Shown here in pieces: positions 43,498 to 52,281 of a stretch of 64,000 nt of DNA. The position numbers and the translations under genes are program-made. This DNA is from Roseibium sp. (GTDB taxonomy: Bacteria > Pseudomonadota > Alphaproteobacteria > Rhizobiales > Stappiaceae). The notes beneath the pieces were generated by a model. That model searched no databases and was not told the origin of the DNA. It worked only from the letters and a program-made list of their open reading frames with translations. The number at the start of each line of letters is the position of its first letter. The stretch's first letter is position 1. The DNA is taken from NCBI GenBank assembly GCA_017643215.1, contig JAEPNV010000003.1, forward strand, positions 1 to 64,000, given 5' to 3'.

Positions 43498-45039
43498 CTA
43501 AAGGAAATCGGCCAGGCTGAGATTGAAGACGATCGACGAGGCCCGGTAAGACGCCTCGATATTCGTCTGGAGCTGAATGATCTCGGCCGCGAGCAGTTCG
43601 TTGTCGACGCCCTCGATTTCCCCGATCGTTTGAAGATAGCTGGACCTCATCTGGATATGGCGCTCATCGGTCTGCTGGACCGTCCGGTAAGCGATCGAGA
43701 CTTCCGTGGTGATGTCGACAATTCCGGATTGGTCCGCGCTGTTGGGCTCCAGAACCGCCCTGAGGTTCTCCGTAAGGGCGGTGTAGTACTGCTCATCAAT
43801 GCTCGAACCACCGGAAAAGTCCGCCGCGACAAAGGACGCCAAGGCTTTGACCACATCCGCGATTCCAGATTCGTTCGCCCGCGCGCCATAGCTCACCTGA
43901 AGGTTGTCGTCGACGAGCGCGTTTTTGTCCAGGCGCGCATTGGTGGTGGCGGTATTCTCGCCGGTGTACCAGGACATTGTCGTCGCGGCGCCGCTTACCT
44001 GGGCGGTCGCAGTTTCAAACGGCGGACCATCGATCCGCAGCGTGTCATTGCCGGCGAACGTGTCGAAATACTCATCGGCGGCCCATTCGGCGGCGGCCGC
44101 CTTCAGGGTCGTTTGAGCCTGCTCTTCGATCGCGGCAATGATCTCGTTTCGCAAATTGGTGGCCGTTTCCTCAAGATCCGCGCCAATCGCGAAGGTGCCG
44201 GCCACCGAATTGTCGCTGGCGGCGGTCAGCTCCAGGGTGTAGGTCTGCGTGTGCGTGGGCGGCAGCGTAAATTCCAGGGAAAGCGTCTCGCCCAGCCCCG
44301 GTTGTCCGGTGAACGTGACATCGAACGTGTCGGGATCGGTTCCCGTGCCCGCGGGCCCGACCACGGCCACATTTGTCAGGCTGTTGGTCACGCTGGCAAT
44401 GTCGAAGCCGAAATCATGCGTGCCATCCTCGGATATCGTGAGGGTCGAGTCCGTCGGAACGGCGCCGGCATAGTTCGTCACCAGCGGGTCGATTGTCAGC
44501 CGGCCACGATTATCGGCGCCCAGATTGGCGGCGATATACTCGTCCGAGACCGTCTTGAGACCGTCTAGCCCGTTGGCGCCGTTCAAGATGTCCGCAACAC
44601 CGGCCACCGGATTGCTGAAGGCGTCCGTGCCGCCATAAAGATAATATCCGGCCACTTCGGTGTTCAGCAGGCTGACCGCCTCGTGCAGCAGGATTTCCGC
44701 CGTCGCCTGTGTACGGGTCTGTCCGTCGGTCTGCAACTCAAAGTCGTTCAGATCAAGTGCGGCCTTGGAATCGATCCGCAGCGATTCCAGGCGCTCCAGC
44801 GTCACATTGAGCGATTCAATGTGCAGGTTCACCTGCGTGATCGTTTCCTGATAGGAGCTGATCCGGCTGACTTTTTGGGTGAGTTCCAGATCGATCAGCC
44901 GGTTGTCGCCCACCCCGCCATAGGTCTGCGCCACCTTGCCGGTCGCAAGCTGCGTTGTCTTTTCCGTCAGCGCCTTGTTGAGGCTCGTCAGTTGCTGCGT
45001 GAGGTAGCTTCTGGACGTTGTGATGGAGTCAACTGCCAT
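43498..45039 (-). CDS. flgL: Hook-filament junction protein FlgL
   Basis: A 513-residue junction protein, longer than typical FlgL (about 300-350). N-terminal flagellin-like domain (YLTQQLTSLNKALTEKTTQLATGKVAQTYGGVGD, ends YLTQQLT and YGGVGD); VAGYYLYGGTDAFSNPV is the FlgL signature. The C-terminal helix has LLAAEIIQLQTNIEASYRASS. The central 200 residues are a Thr/Ala/Asp-rich insert resembling a flagellin surface domain. It follows flgK by 8 bp. Hydrophobic LADFL C-terminus. Confidence 0.93.
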   Translation of the reverse strand: MAVDSITTSRSYLTQQLTSLNKALTEKTTQLATGKVAQTYGGVGDNRLIDLELTQKVSRISSYQETITQVNLHIESLNVTLERLESLRIDSKAALDLNDFELQTDGQTRTQATAEILLHEAVSLLNTEVAGYYLYGGTDAFSNPVAGVADILNGANGLDGLKTVSDEYIAANLGADNRGRLTIDPLVTNYAGAVPTDSTLTISEDGTHDFGFDIASVTNSLTNVAVVGPAGTGTDPDTFDVTFTGQPGLGETLSLEFTLPPTHTQTYTLELTAASDNSVAGTFAIGADLEETATNLRNEIIAAIEEQAQTTLKAAAAEWAADEYFDTFAGNDTLRIDGPPFETATAQVSGAATTMSWYTGENTATTNARLDKNALVDDNLQVSYGARANESGIADVVKALASFVAADFSGGSSIDEQYYTALTENLRAVLEPNSADQSGIVDITTEVSIAYRTVQQTDERHIQMRSSYLQTIGEIEGVDNELLAAEIIQLQTNIEASYRASSIVFNLSLADFL

Positions 45040-45047
45040 GCCGCACC

Positions 45048-46901
45048 CTATGTGATGTTAAGCAAGCGTTCGAACATGTCATTCACCGCCTGCATGACAC
45101 GGGCGTTGGCCGCGTAGGCGTTTTGAAGCGTGACCAGAAACGCCATCTCTTCATCGACATTGACCGCGTAGCTTTCCTCGTAGCGGATCGCCAGGTTTGT
45201 CGTGAGCGCCGTTTTGGACGCGCTGTAGGTCTGCGCGTCCTGGGCCTGATTGCCCTGGTGCGCGACAACCTGGTTGACATATTGCAGGACCGTGCCCTGG
45301 AACGGCGTTGTCGCCGAACCGATGCCCGCATCGGCATCGAATGTGGCGGCATCGTTGGTCAGCACGTTGAGAAGATACTGCGCCCGGGCCGGATCATTGG
45401 TGGAGTTTTGCGCCGGGGTTGTCTCATAGAGGACGAGCTGCGCGGGGTCGGCGGCCAGTTCCGGATTGACCGCGATGCCCATGGCGTAGCCGAGCCGCTG
45501 TCCGCCGTTTTCGAGGGCATCGGTGAAATCCACCGTCCCGTCACGGGTGTCGGCGAAGACGTTCAGGCCAAGCCCCTCGTCAGAGGAGGTATCGACGGAC
45601 ACATCGGCGGTGAGACTGTTGACGGCAACCCCGGTCCCGGTGTTTCCAAGGACCTGCAGATTGCCGGACCCGTCATCGGCAACATTGAGGCCGGTCGCGC
45701 CAAGGGCGGCGATGATGTTGGTCACATAGGTGGCGGTCACACCGCTGGAGATGTCGACCCCATAGACCGTGTCGTCGGCGCGCGGCGTGGCGCTGTCAGA
45801 CAGCGGCAAAAGGGTCGGGTCTTCCACCGCGACCAAGGTGGCCGTCTGCGGATTGCTGGCCGCGTCGATGTAGGAAATCGTTATGGTGTTGCCGGCCCGC
45901 AGCGCCGACAGGTCCAGCACATACCCGGTGTCCGGCCCGACCGTCGCCGCGGTGCTTTCAACGGTGACGTTGGAAAAGGCCAGCGAGACTTCCGCCGCGA
46001 TTTCATCAAGCTGCGCCTGCGCTTCGACAAGGACCTCGTCGCGCAGTTCCGTCAACGCCACAATCGACCCGGAGTTGGAGCTGGTGATCAGGTTGTAGGT
46101 CGTCCCGCCGGGCGTTGAGACCATCACCGCATTGCCGGCCTGCCCCGGCTGCAAGACCGGGTTGGGCGTAAAGGACAGCGTCGATGCCTTGTTGTCGGAG
46201 TAAAGCAGTTCGCCGCCATTGCTGCGGATCAGCAAGGTGCCGTCGTCATTGTTGGAAACGTTGACGTCGATATAGCCGGACAGTTGCTCCACATACCGGT
46301 CGCGCTGATCCTGAAGATCGGCGGTCGACGCGCCGGCCGTGGACAGGTCGCGGATGTCCGAGTCGACATCCTGGATGCTCTGGAGCAGGCTGTTGACCGT
46401 TTCGACCTGAAGCGAGATGGCCGAATCCGCTTGCTGGCGCAGGTTCTGGATCTGCTCGTAAGAGGTTCTGATCTCTGTCGAGAGGGCATCGGCCGCCGCC
46501 ACGACCTGCAGCTGGGCCGCATAGCCGCCAGGATCATTCACGAGCGCGGACAGGGCATTGGTGAGCTCCGTCGACAGCGCCGCCACGTTTGAGGAATCTT
46601 CAATGGTGCCGAAGATCTGGTCCAGATCATTGGTGTAGTTCGCGATCTGTTTTGCGTATTCCGTATCCGCCAGGGAGTCGAAATAGGACGTCTGGATTTC
46701 CAGGCTGACCGCCCGCTTGATATCGTTCGACAGAAGCCCGGAGACATTGCCGTCGCCATCGAAGAACACCTTGGCCGACACTTCTTTTGTCGTGTAGCCG
46801 GCGGTATCGGCGTTCGCGATGTTCTGGGCGGCAACGTCGAGTTGACGCTGATTGTAGGTCAGGCCGAACAGCGCGGTATTGAGGGCGGACGTCAATCCCA
46901 T
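45048..46901 (-). CDS. flgK: Hook-filament junction protein FlgK
   Basis: A 617-residue first junction protein (HAP1). N-terminus MGLTSALNTALFGLTYNQRQLDVAAQNIANADTAGYTTK (ends MGLTSAL and TAGYTTK) and C-terminal YAANARVMQAVNDMFERLLNI are diagnostic. The middle carries FlgK domains seen in other alphaproteobacteria. The gene lies between flgE and flgL. A strong hairpin before it may reduce readthrough from flgE. Confidence 0.95.
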   Translation of the reverse strand: MGLTSALNTALFGLTYNQRQLDVAAQNIANADTAGYTTKEVSAKVFFDGDGNVSGLLSNDIKRAVSLEIQTSYFDSLADTEYAKQIANYTNDLDQIFGTIEDSSNVAALSTELTNALSALVNDPGGYAAQLQVVAAADALSTEIRTSYEQIQNLRQQADSAISLQVETVNSLLQSIQDVDSDIRDLSTAGASTADLQDQRDRYVEQLSGYIDVNVSNNDDGTLLIRSNGGELLYSDNKASTLSFTPNPVLQPGQAGNAVMVSTPGGTTYNLITSSNSGSIVALTELRDEVLVEAQAQLDEIAAEVSLAFSNVTVESTAATVGPDTGYVLDLSALRAGNTITISYIDAASNPQTATLVAVEDPTLLPLSDSATPRADDTVYGVDISSGVTATYVTNIIAALGATGLNVADDGSGNLQVLGNTGTGVAVNSLTADVSVDTSSDEGLGLNVFADTRDGTVDFTDALENGGQRLGYAMGIAVNPELAADPAQLVLYETTPAQNSTNDPARAQYLLNVLTNDAATFDADAGIGSATTPFQGTVLQYVNQVVAHQGNQAQDAQTYSASKTALTTNLAIRYEESYAVNVDEEMAFLVTLQNAYAANARVMQAVNDMFERLLNIT

Positions 46902-46925
46902 GGCTCAGCCTCGTGTCCCCTTGTG

Positions 46926-46966
46926 AAACAAAGTGCCAGGTGGCCGTGAGGCTGGCCACCTGGCAC
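46926..46966 (-). terminator. Hairpin between flgE and flgK
   Basis: A perfect 13-bp inverted repeat, GTGCCAGGTGGCC/GGCCACCTGGCAC, with an 8-base loop. On the minus strand TTTGTTT follows, so it can act as a terminator or attenuator after flgE. It lies 25 bp before flgK, so it would set the hook to junction protein ratio. Confidence 0.7.
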
Positions 46967-46978
46967 CACTCATCGGAT

Positions 46979-48352
46979 TTACCGGACCATATTCAGGGCA
47001 TCATCGAGCATCTCGTCGGCCGTGGTGACGATCCGCGAGTTCGCGGAATAGGCCTGCTGCGTGATGATCAGTTTGGAGAACTCCGACGCGATGTCGGCAT
47101 TTGAAAGCTCAAGCGCGTTGGCGATGATCGACCCGCCGCCGGTCAGATCCGGCTCCCCGGAGGTTGGCGTGGCAGCAAAAGCAGCGCCATCAACCCGCTG
47201 AAGGTTTTGCTCGGCCTCGAAAGTGGCCAGGGGAATTTCGTAAAGTGCGCGGGTCTGGCTGTTGGAATAGGCCGCGTTGATCCGGCCGGATTCATCGATC
47301 GAAATCCCGACAAGTTCGCCCGCCGCATAACCATCACCATCCACCGACACCGAGGTCGCGTTGCCGGAACTGGACGCGAACTGGGTCAGCGATCCGTTGG
47401 CGAAGGAAATGTCGATGCCGGTCGCGGTGATGCCGTCGACGGCGATCGTGGCGACCGTGAAAGTGTTGGTGCCGGAGAAGGTGTTGCCGTCGACACCCGC
47501 GTCGCCGGGCACGGCAAGCGAGTTGATCTGGCCGGCGGCGTCAAAGTCGGCCTGACCGATCAGCTTGTAAGAGTCTGTCGCATCGCCGTCACTGGCGTAG
47601 TACAGGTTCCACGTATCGGCCGCGGTCTTCGCCCAGCGCAGTTCAACGTTGATCGAGGAACCGTTGGCATCGTAAATCGTCGTGGATCCACCGGAAATCG
47701 ACGAGTTGATGAAGGCCGTTTGGTCAGCGATCAGGATGTGGTTGGTCGCGGTGATCGTACCGCTCGTGTCCAGAAGATCGTCGCTGGCCGTAACGTAGTT
47801 CGAGGTCTGCGGCGTTGGCGGAAGGTTGGCCTGGTAGGCGATCTGGCTGCTTGCCTGGGCCGGCAACGGCTGACTGCTGATCTGAATGACCTCGGGCTGA
47901 TCGCCGATGGGGTTGCCCGTCGTCGCATCCAGCTGGAAGCCTTTCAGATAATAGCCGGATCCGTTGACCAGATAACCTTCGGAGTCGAGTTCGAAGTCTC
48001 CGCCGCGGGTATAGAACGACGCGTCTTCGAAGGTCGTCGATCCGTCGACAATGTCGTCGGCCGCAGTCACGACGAAGTAGCCCTCGCCGTTGATTGCGAT
48101 GTAGGTCGACACATCGTTTGCCGCGATGTCCCCCTGGATCGTATTGGTCGCCCGGGACGTCGCGTAGGTCGTACCGGCAACCTGGCTCGCCTGCGTGTCT
48201 CCGCCGCCGGCGACCAGATCCGAAAACGTCGTGTCGAGCCGTTTGAACCCCGTCGTCTGCGAGTTTGCAACGTTACCGGAGATATTCTCCAATGCCGTTG
48301 CCTGCGCCGCCAGACCCGACACGGCTGAGTTAATTGCCCCATAGATACCCAT
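46979..48352 (-). CDS. flgE: Flagellar hook protein FlgE
   Basis: A 457-residue hook subunit. N-terminus MGIYGAINSAVSGLAAQATALENISGNVANSQTTGFKR (ends MGIYGAI and QTTGFKR), the FlgE signature YIAINGEGYFVV and C-terminal SNADIASEFSKLIITQQAYSANSRIVTTADEML (ends SNADIAS and TADEML) are unambiguous. AGAGGA lies 6 bases before the chosen ATG. Preceded by a near-perfect sigma-54 promoter. Confidence 0.96.
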   Translation of the reverse strand: MGIYGAINSAVSGLAAQATALENISGNVANSQTTGFKRLDTTFSDLVAGGGDTQASQVAGTTYATSRATNTIQGDIAANDVSTYIAINGEGYFVVTAADDIVDGSTTFEDASFYTRGGDFELDSEGYLVNGSGYYLKGFQLDATTGNPIGDQPEVIQISSQPLPAQASSQIAYQANLPPTPQTSNYVTASDDLLDTSGTITATNHILIADQTAFINSSISGGSTTIYDANGSSINVELRWAKTAADTWNLYYASDGDATDSYKLIGQADFDAAGQINSLAVPGDAGVDGNTFSGTNTFTVATIAVDGITATGIDISFANGSLTQFASSSGNATSVSVDGDGYAAGELVGISIDESGRINAAYSNSQTRALYEIPLATFEAEQNLQRVDGAAFAATPTSGEPDLTGGGSIIANALELSNADIASEFSKLIITQQAYSANSRIVTTADEMLDDALNMVR

Positions 48353-48404
48353 CTTCAATCCTCTTTATGGATCCAGGCACGCGCCCATAAGTGCTCATCG
48401 GTTG

Positions 48405-48419
48405 GCAAGTGCCGTGCCA
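48405..48419 (-). promoter_or_regulatory. Sigma-54 promoter of flgE
   Basis: On the minus strand TGGCACGGCACTTGC is a perfect match to the sigma-54 consensus TGGCACG-N4-TTGC. Transcription should start near 48393, about 40 bp before the flgE ATG. Confidence 0.85.
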
Positions 48420-48516
48420 CATCCCAACAGGAAAAATTACCTCATTTATTACAGATACTTATGCTGACTGGCTGCAATTGAACCCTAATGCCACCTCCAG
48501 GCAAAAAGCGACCGGG

Positions 48517-48531
48517 CGGCAAAATCTGCCA
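48517..48531. promoter_or_regulatory. ftr-like palindrome upstream of flgE
   Basis: CGGCAA-AAT-CTGCCA, two mismatches from the perfect palindrome at flgB. About 100-125 bp upstream of the sigma-54 site, like the flgF and flgI arrangement. Confidence 0.45.
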
Positions 48532-48668
48532 GCTCCGGCCGGTAGAATTCGCCCTGCGGTTCTTGTGTGCAGGGGGATGGCGATACCTTGCGCCGCAAAA
48601 GCCCGGACCTTAGGGTCAGGACTCAAAAACGAGCTGATTTGGCGGACACTGACAACACGGACCGGTCC

Positions 48669-49514
48669 ATGCGCTTTGAAGGTACGGATAGCTATATTGC
48701 CACGGAAGACTTGCGGATTGCGGTGAATGCCGCCGTTGCCCTTGAACGCCCGCTCTTGGTGAAGGGTGAGCCTGGAACCGGCAAGACGGTGCTTGCCCAA
48801 CAGGTGGCCGAAGCGCTGCGGGCTCCACTGATCGAGTGGCATGTGAAATCAACCACCAAGGCGCAACAGGGCCTTTATGAATATGACGCGGTCTCCCGTC
48901 TGCGCGACAGCCAACTCGGCGACGAGCGGGTCAAGAACATCAACAATTACATCCGCAAGGGCAAACTCTGGGAAGCTTTCACCGCCGAAAACCGGCCGGT
49001 TCTTCTGATCGATGAAATCGACAAGGCGGATATCGAGTTCCCGAACGATCTTCTGCTGGAGCTCGACCGGATGGAGTTTCATGTCTACGAGACCGGAGAA
49101 ACGGTCAAGGCATCCCAGCGGCCGATCGTTGTCATCACGTCCAACAACGAAAAGGACTTGCCGGACGCGTTCTTGCGCCGGTGTTTCTTTCACTTCATCA
49201 AGTTTCCGGACGCCGAAACCATGGCGGAGATCGTCGAGGTGCACTTTCCGGGCCTGAAGCCGCGGCTGCTCAGCGAAGCGCTCCGCCTGTTCTTCGACGT
49301 CCGGGAGGTCCCCGGTTTGAAGAAAAAACCCTCGACCTCCGAGTTGATCGACTGGATCAAGCTTCTCGTCAACGAGGACATCGACGCGGAGACCCTGCGT
49401 AGCACCAGCACGTCCAAACTCATTCCGCCGCTCCATGGTGCACTGCTGAAGAACGAGCAGGACGTTCATGTGTTCGAGCGTCTTGCCTTCATGGCCCGCC
49501 GGGAACGCGGATAG
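48669..49514 (+). CDS. MoxR-family AAA+ ATPase
   Basis: A 281-residue AAA+ ATPase with Walker A GEPGTGKT (33-40), Walker B LLIDEIDKAD and the sensor segment PIVVITSNNEKDLPDAFLRRCFF (ends PIVVIT and FLRRCFF). MoxR ATPases work with von Willebrand A proteins to insert or activate cofactors in target complexes; the closest type is CoxD. The matching CoxE-like VWA gene lies about 4.8 kb downstream, with unrelated genes between. The ATG at MRFEG was chosen by family length; no strong ribosome site. Divergent from flgE. Confidence 0.9.
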   Translation: MRFEGTDSYIATEDLRIAVNAAVALERPLLVKGEPGTGKTVLAQQVAEALRAPLIEWHVKSTTKAQQGLYEYDAVSRLRDSQLGDERVKNINNYIRKGKLWEAFTAENRPVLLIDEIDKADIEFPNDLLLELDRMEFHVYETGETVKASQRPIVVITSNNEKDLPDAFLRRCFFHFIKFPDAETMAEIVEVHFPGLKPRLLSEALRLFFDVREVPGLKKKPSTSELIDWIKLLVNEDIDAETLRSTSTSKLIPPLHGALLKNEQDVHVFERLAFMARRERG

Positions 49515-49526
49515 GACCACCGGCGC

Positions 49527-50108
49527 ATGAACCGAAACCGCCCGATGTCACGCGCGCGCCGAACGTCTCCGGCCACGATCTGGCTGTCGGCCGGGCTTTG
49601 CATGGCGGCACTGATCACGACCGCCGCAGCACAGGTCGCAGCGCCCCGCACCCAGAACCAGGAGCAGGTCGGCTGGGTCAGCATCGTTGACGGCATGCGC
49701 CATTTTTCCGGAATGCGCTGTCCGGATGTTGTCGGACCGTTCTTCCGCACGAAGGTCCTGGCAGCCGATGCGGACCGGTTGGCCGGTTGCCAGTATTCAG
49801 CCGCAGGCGGCATGCAGGCGATCATGCGCAAACACTTGTCCGGCACCGGCGCGAGCGCGGCCCGTGCATTCTTGAACAACTATCGCGCCGGCGGTTTTTC
49901 GCAGGCCAAGGTCACTGGAATCGCAGAGACCGGCGTGACATTCATTACGGGCGGCGGCGCGGATTCGGCCATGTGCGAAACACTGTGGCGTTTTTCGGGA
50001 GAGAAATCGGATTACACGCTGTGGCTGTCCTACACGCTGCCCGCACAGGAAACCCAAGTCGGCCCCGCCGTTGCGGCGTTCAAGGCGATGCTGACACGGC
50101 AGGATTGA
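49527..50108 (+). CDS. Exported protein of unknown function
   Basis: A 193-residue protein with a probable signal peptide (ATIWLSAGLCMAALITTAAAQ, cut near residue 35). The mature part is about 158 residues with three cysteines (MRCPDV, AGCQYS, AMCETL) and a SGMRCPDVVGPF motif. It starts 12 bp after the MoxR stop and is probably cotranscribed with it. Family not recognised. Confidence 0.7.
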   Translation: MNRNRPMSRARRTSPATIWLSAGLCMAALITTAAAQVAAPRTQNQEQVGWVSIVDGMRHFSGMRCPDVVGPFFRTKVLAADADRLAGCQYSAAGGMQAIMRKHLSGTGASAARAFLNNYRAGGFSQAKVTGIAETGVTFITGGGADSAMCETLWRFSGEKSDYTLWLSYTLPAQETQVGPAVAAFKAMLTRQD

Positions 50109-50171
50109 GCCTCGGCCCGACAGACGACCTGATAAGGCAGGACGCGGCATGACCAAAACAGGAAGCCTTTC

Positions 50172-50720
50172 ATGACCCGTCTCCTGCTTTACCGGCACGC
50201 CAAATCCGATTGGGGCGACGCGCGGCTCGCGGACAAGGACCGGCCCCTGAACGCGCGCGGACGCAGCGCCGCCCCGTTGATGGCCAGATACATCGTTGAA
50301 GCCGGTCTTCTCCCCGATCGGATCCTGTGTTCGACCTCCCAGCGCACGCGCGAAACGCTGCTTCCGCTTCTGACGCTCCTCGACCGGCCGGCCGACATCC
50401 ATTTGCGCGAGGAGGTCTATGACAGGAGCGACGAGGACTATCTGGGCGTGATCCGGCAATTTGGCGGCCACGCGCACACCTTGATGATCGTTGGTCACAA
50501 TCCGGCAACGGAAGCATCGGCGCGCTCCCTGGTCAAAGACCGAAGCGGGCCGGACTGGATCGATTTGGCCGTCAAGTTTCCAACGGCCGGCCTGGCCGTG
50601 ATCGATTTTCAGCACAGTGATTGGTCGCAAATCACGCTGCAGAGCGGCCGCCTTGACCGGTTCATCAAACCCCGGGCCCTCGAACGTGAGAGCACGCACC
50701 CGCCGGCCGAACTGGGGTGA
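50172..50720 (+). CDS. sixA: SixA-like phosphohistidine phosphatase
   Basis: A 182-residue histidine-phosphatase-superfamily protein. The catalytic RHAKSDW motif (Arg8-His9) and PLNARGRSAAPLMARYI match SixA, which removes phosphate from histidine-containing phosphotransfer proteins. The second conserved histidine is in VGHNPATEA. AGGAAG precedes the ATG. It stands between the exported protein gene and ycjX. Confidence 0.87.
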   Translation: MTRLLLYRHAKSDWGDARLADKDRPLNARGRSAAPLMARYIVEAGLLPDRILCSTSQRTRETLLPLLTLLDRPADIHLREEVYDRSDEDYLGVIRQFGGHAHTLMIVGHNPATEASARSLVKDRSGPDWIDLAVKFPTAGLAVIDFQHSDWSQITLQSGRLDRFIKPRALERESTHPPAELG

Positions 50721-50781
50721 ACCTGTGTTCTGAGATTGCGCGGATACGGGCCAGGCCCTACATGACCGGCGGAGGTTCGAA

Positions 50782-52281
50782 TTGTCCACGTTTTATTCCG
50801 CCGCCGAAGACGCCCGTCTCACCCTGGCAAATCTGACCGATGCGGTCACCGATCTGGCGGTTCCCACAGTCAGGCTAGGCGTTACCGGTCTGGCGCGGGC
50901 CGGCAAGACGGTATTCATCACCGCGCTTGTGCACAATCTTGTCCATGGCGGCCGCCTGCCGGTCTTCCAGGCCGCCTCAGGCGGACGGTTGACCAGCGCC
51001 CGGCTGCAACCTCAACCGGATGATGCGGTTCCCCGGTTCGACTACGAGGACCATGTCGCGGCGCTCGTCAACGATCGGATCTGGCCCGAATCGACCCGCC
51101 AGGTGTCCGAACTGCGGCTGACCATCGACTATGAAAGCGCCCATTTTTTCAATCGGCGGTTCGGCCGCGGCCGGCTCCATCTCGACCTGATCGATTATCC
51201 AGGCGAATGGCTGCTGGATCTGCCGCTGCTGACCAAGTCCTATGCCGCGTTTTCCGCCTCCGCATTGAAGCGGGCACGTGCGGCGAACCGGTCCAGCCTG
51301 TCCGCGGAGTTCCTTGGCTTGCTGGCGGAGACCAAACCGGACGCGCCGGAGAGCGAGCAGGACGCGCAGCGGCTGGCGGCGGCGTTCAAGGCCTATCTGG
51401 CCAACTGCCGCTCTGATGCCCATGCCCTGTCGATGCTGCCGCCCGGCCGGTTCCTGATGCCGGGAGATCTGGACGGATCCCCGGCCCTGACATTTTCGCC
51501 GCTGGAGTTTCCCGTGGATGCCGCAGCGCCCCGTGCCGGCACATTGCGGGCCATGATGGAACGGCGGTTCGAGGCTTATAAAGCGCATGTCGTTCGTCCG
51601 TTTTTCCGCAATCACTTTGCCCGCCTTGACCGCCAAATCGTGCTGGTGGACGTGCAACACGCCATCAACGCCGGACCGGCTGCCCTAAGCGATTTGGAAG
51701 ACGCGCTTGGCGAGGTCCTCACCGCGTTCCGCCCCGGGCGCCATAGCTGGTTGTCGTCCATTCTCACGCGGCGGATCGACCGGATCCTGTTCGCGGCGAC
51801 CAAGGCCGACCATCTGCACCGCGATGACCATGACCGGTTGCAGGCCATCTTGCGGCGCCTGGTCAATCGCGGGATCGATCATGCCCGGTTCAAAGGCGCA
51901 AAGGTCGAGGTGCTGGCGATGGCCGCCGTCCGGGCGACCCGGGAAGCCACGCTGCGCCATGGCGGCCAGGAACTGCCCGCGATATTGGGCACACCGATGC
52001 CCGATGAACGCCTCAATGGCGACCGCTACGACGGCACGGCCGAAATCGCGATGTTTCCCGGGGACCTGCCGGATGATCCTGCAGCCCTGTTTGATAGACC
52101 GGCAAACACGGCAACCACCCCAGCCGGAGCAGCGGGTCCTGGCCATGCCGATCCGGCCTTGCAGTTCCTGCGCTTCCGGCCGCCGGAACTCGACCGGACC
52201 GCGGAAGGCAAGACGCTGTCCCTGCCCCATATTCGGCTCGACCGGGCCCTTGAATTCCTGATCGGAGACCGGCTGGCATGA
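50782..52281 (+). CDS. ycjX: YcjX-like GTP-binding protein
   Basis: A 499-residue P-loop protein of the YcjX/DUF463 family. Walker A GLARAGKT is at 36-43 near the N-terminus, LHLDLIDYPGEWLLDL carries the switch-like DxPG region, and FAATKADHLHRDDHDRL is an NKxD-like motif. YcjX proteins are stress-associated and usually paired with YcjF. The TTG start has GGAGG 6 bases upstream. The stop overlaps the next start by 4 bp. Confidence 0.9.
   Translation: MSTFYSAAEDARLTLANLTDAVTDLAVPTVRLGVTGLARAGKTVFITALVHNLVHGGRLPVFQAASGGRLTSARLQPQPDDAVPRFDYEDHVAALVNDRIWPESTRQVSELRLTIDYESAHFFNRRFGRGRLHLDLIDYPGEWLLDLPLLTKSYAAFSASALKRARAANRSSLSAEFLGLLAETKPDAPESEQDAQRLAAAFKAYLANCRSDAHALSMLPPGRFLMPGDLDGSPALTFSPLEFPVDAAAPRAGTLRAMMERRFEAYKAHVVRPFFRNHFARLDRQIVLVDVQHAINAGPAALSDLEDALGEVLTAFRPGRHSWLSSILTRRIDRILFAATKADHLHRDDHDRLQAILRRLVNRGIDHARFKGAKVEVLAMAAVRATREATLRHGGQELPAILGTPMPDERLNGDRYDGTAEIAMFPGDLPDDPAALFDRPANTATTPAGAAGPGHADPALQFLRFRPPELDRTAEGKTLSLPHIRLDRALEFLIGDRLA

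Noticed and set aside
47207-48328. A 373-codon open frame on the plus strand
   Set aside because: Antisense to flgE. Composition and position show it to be a shadow.
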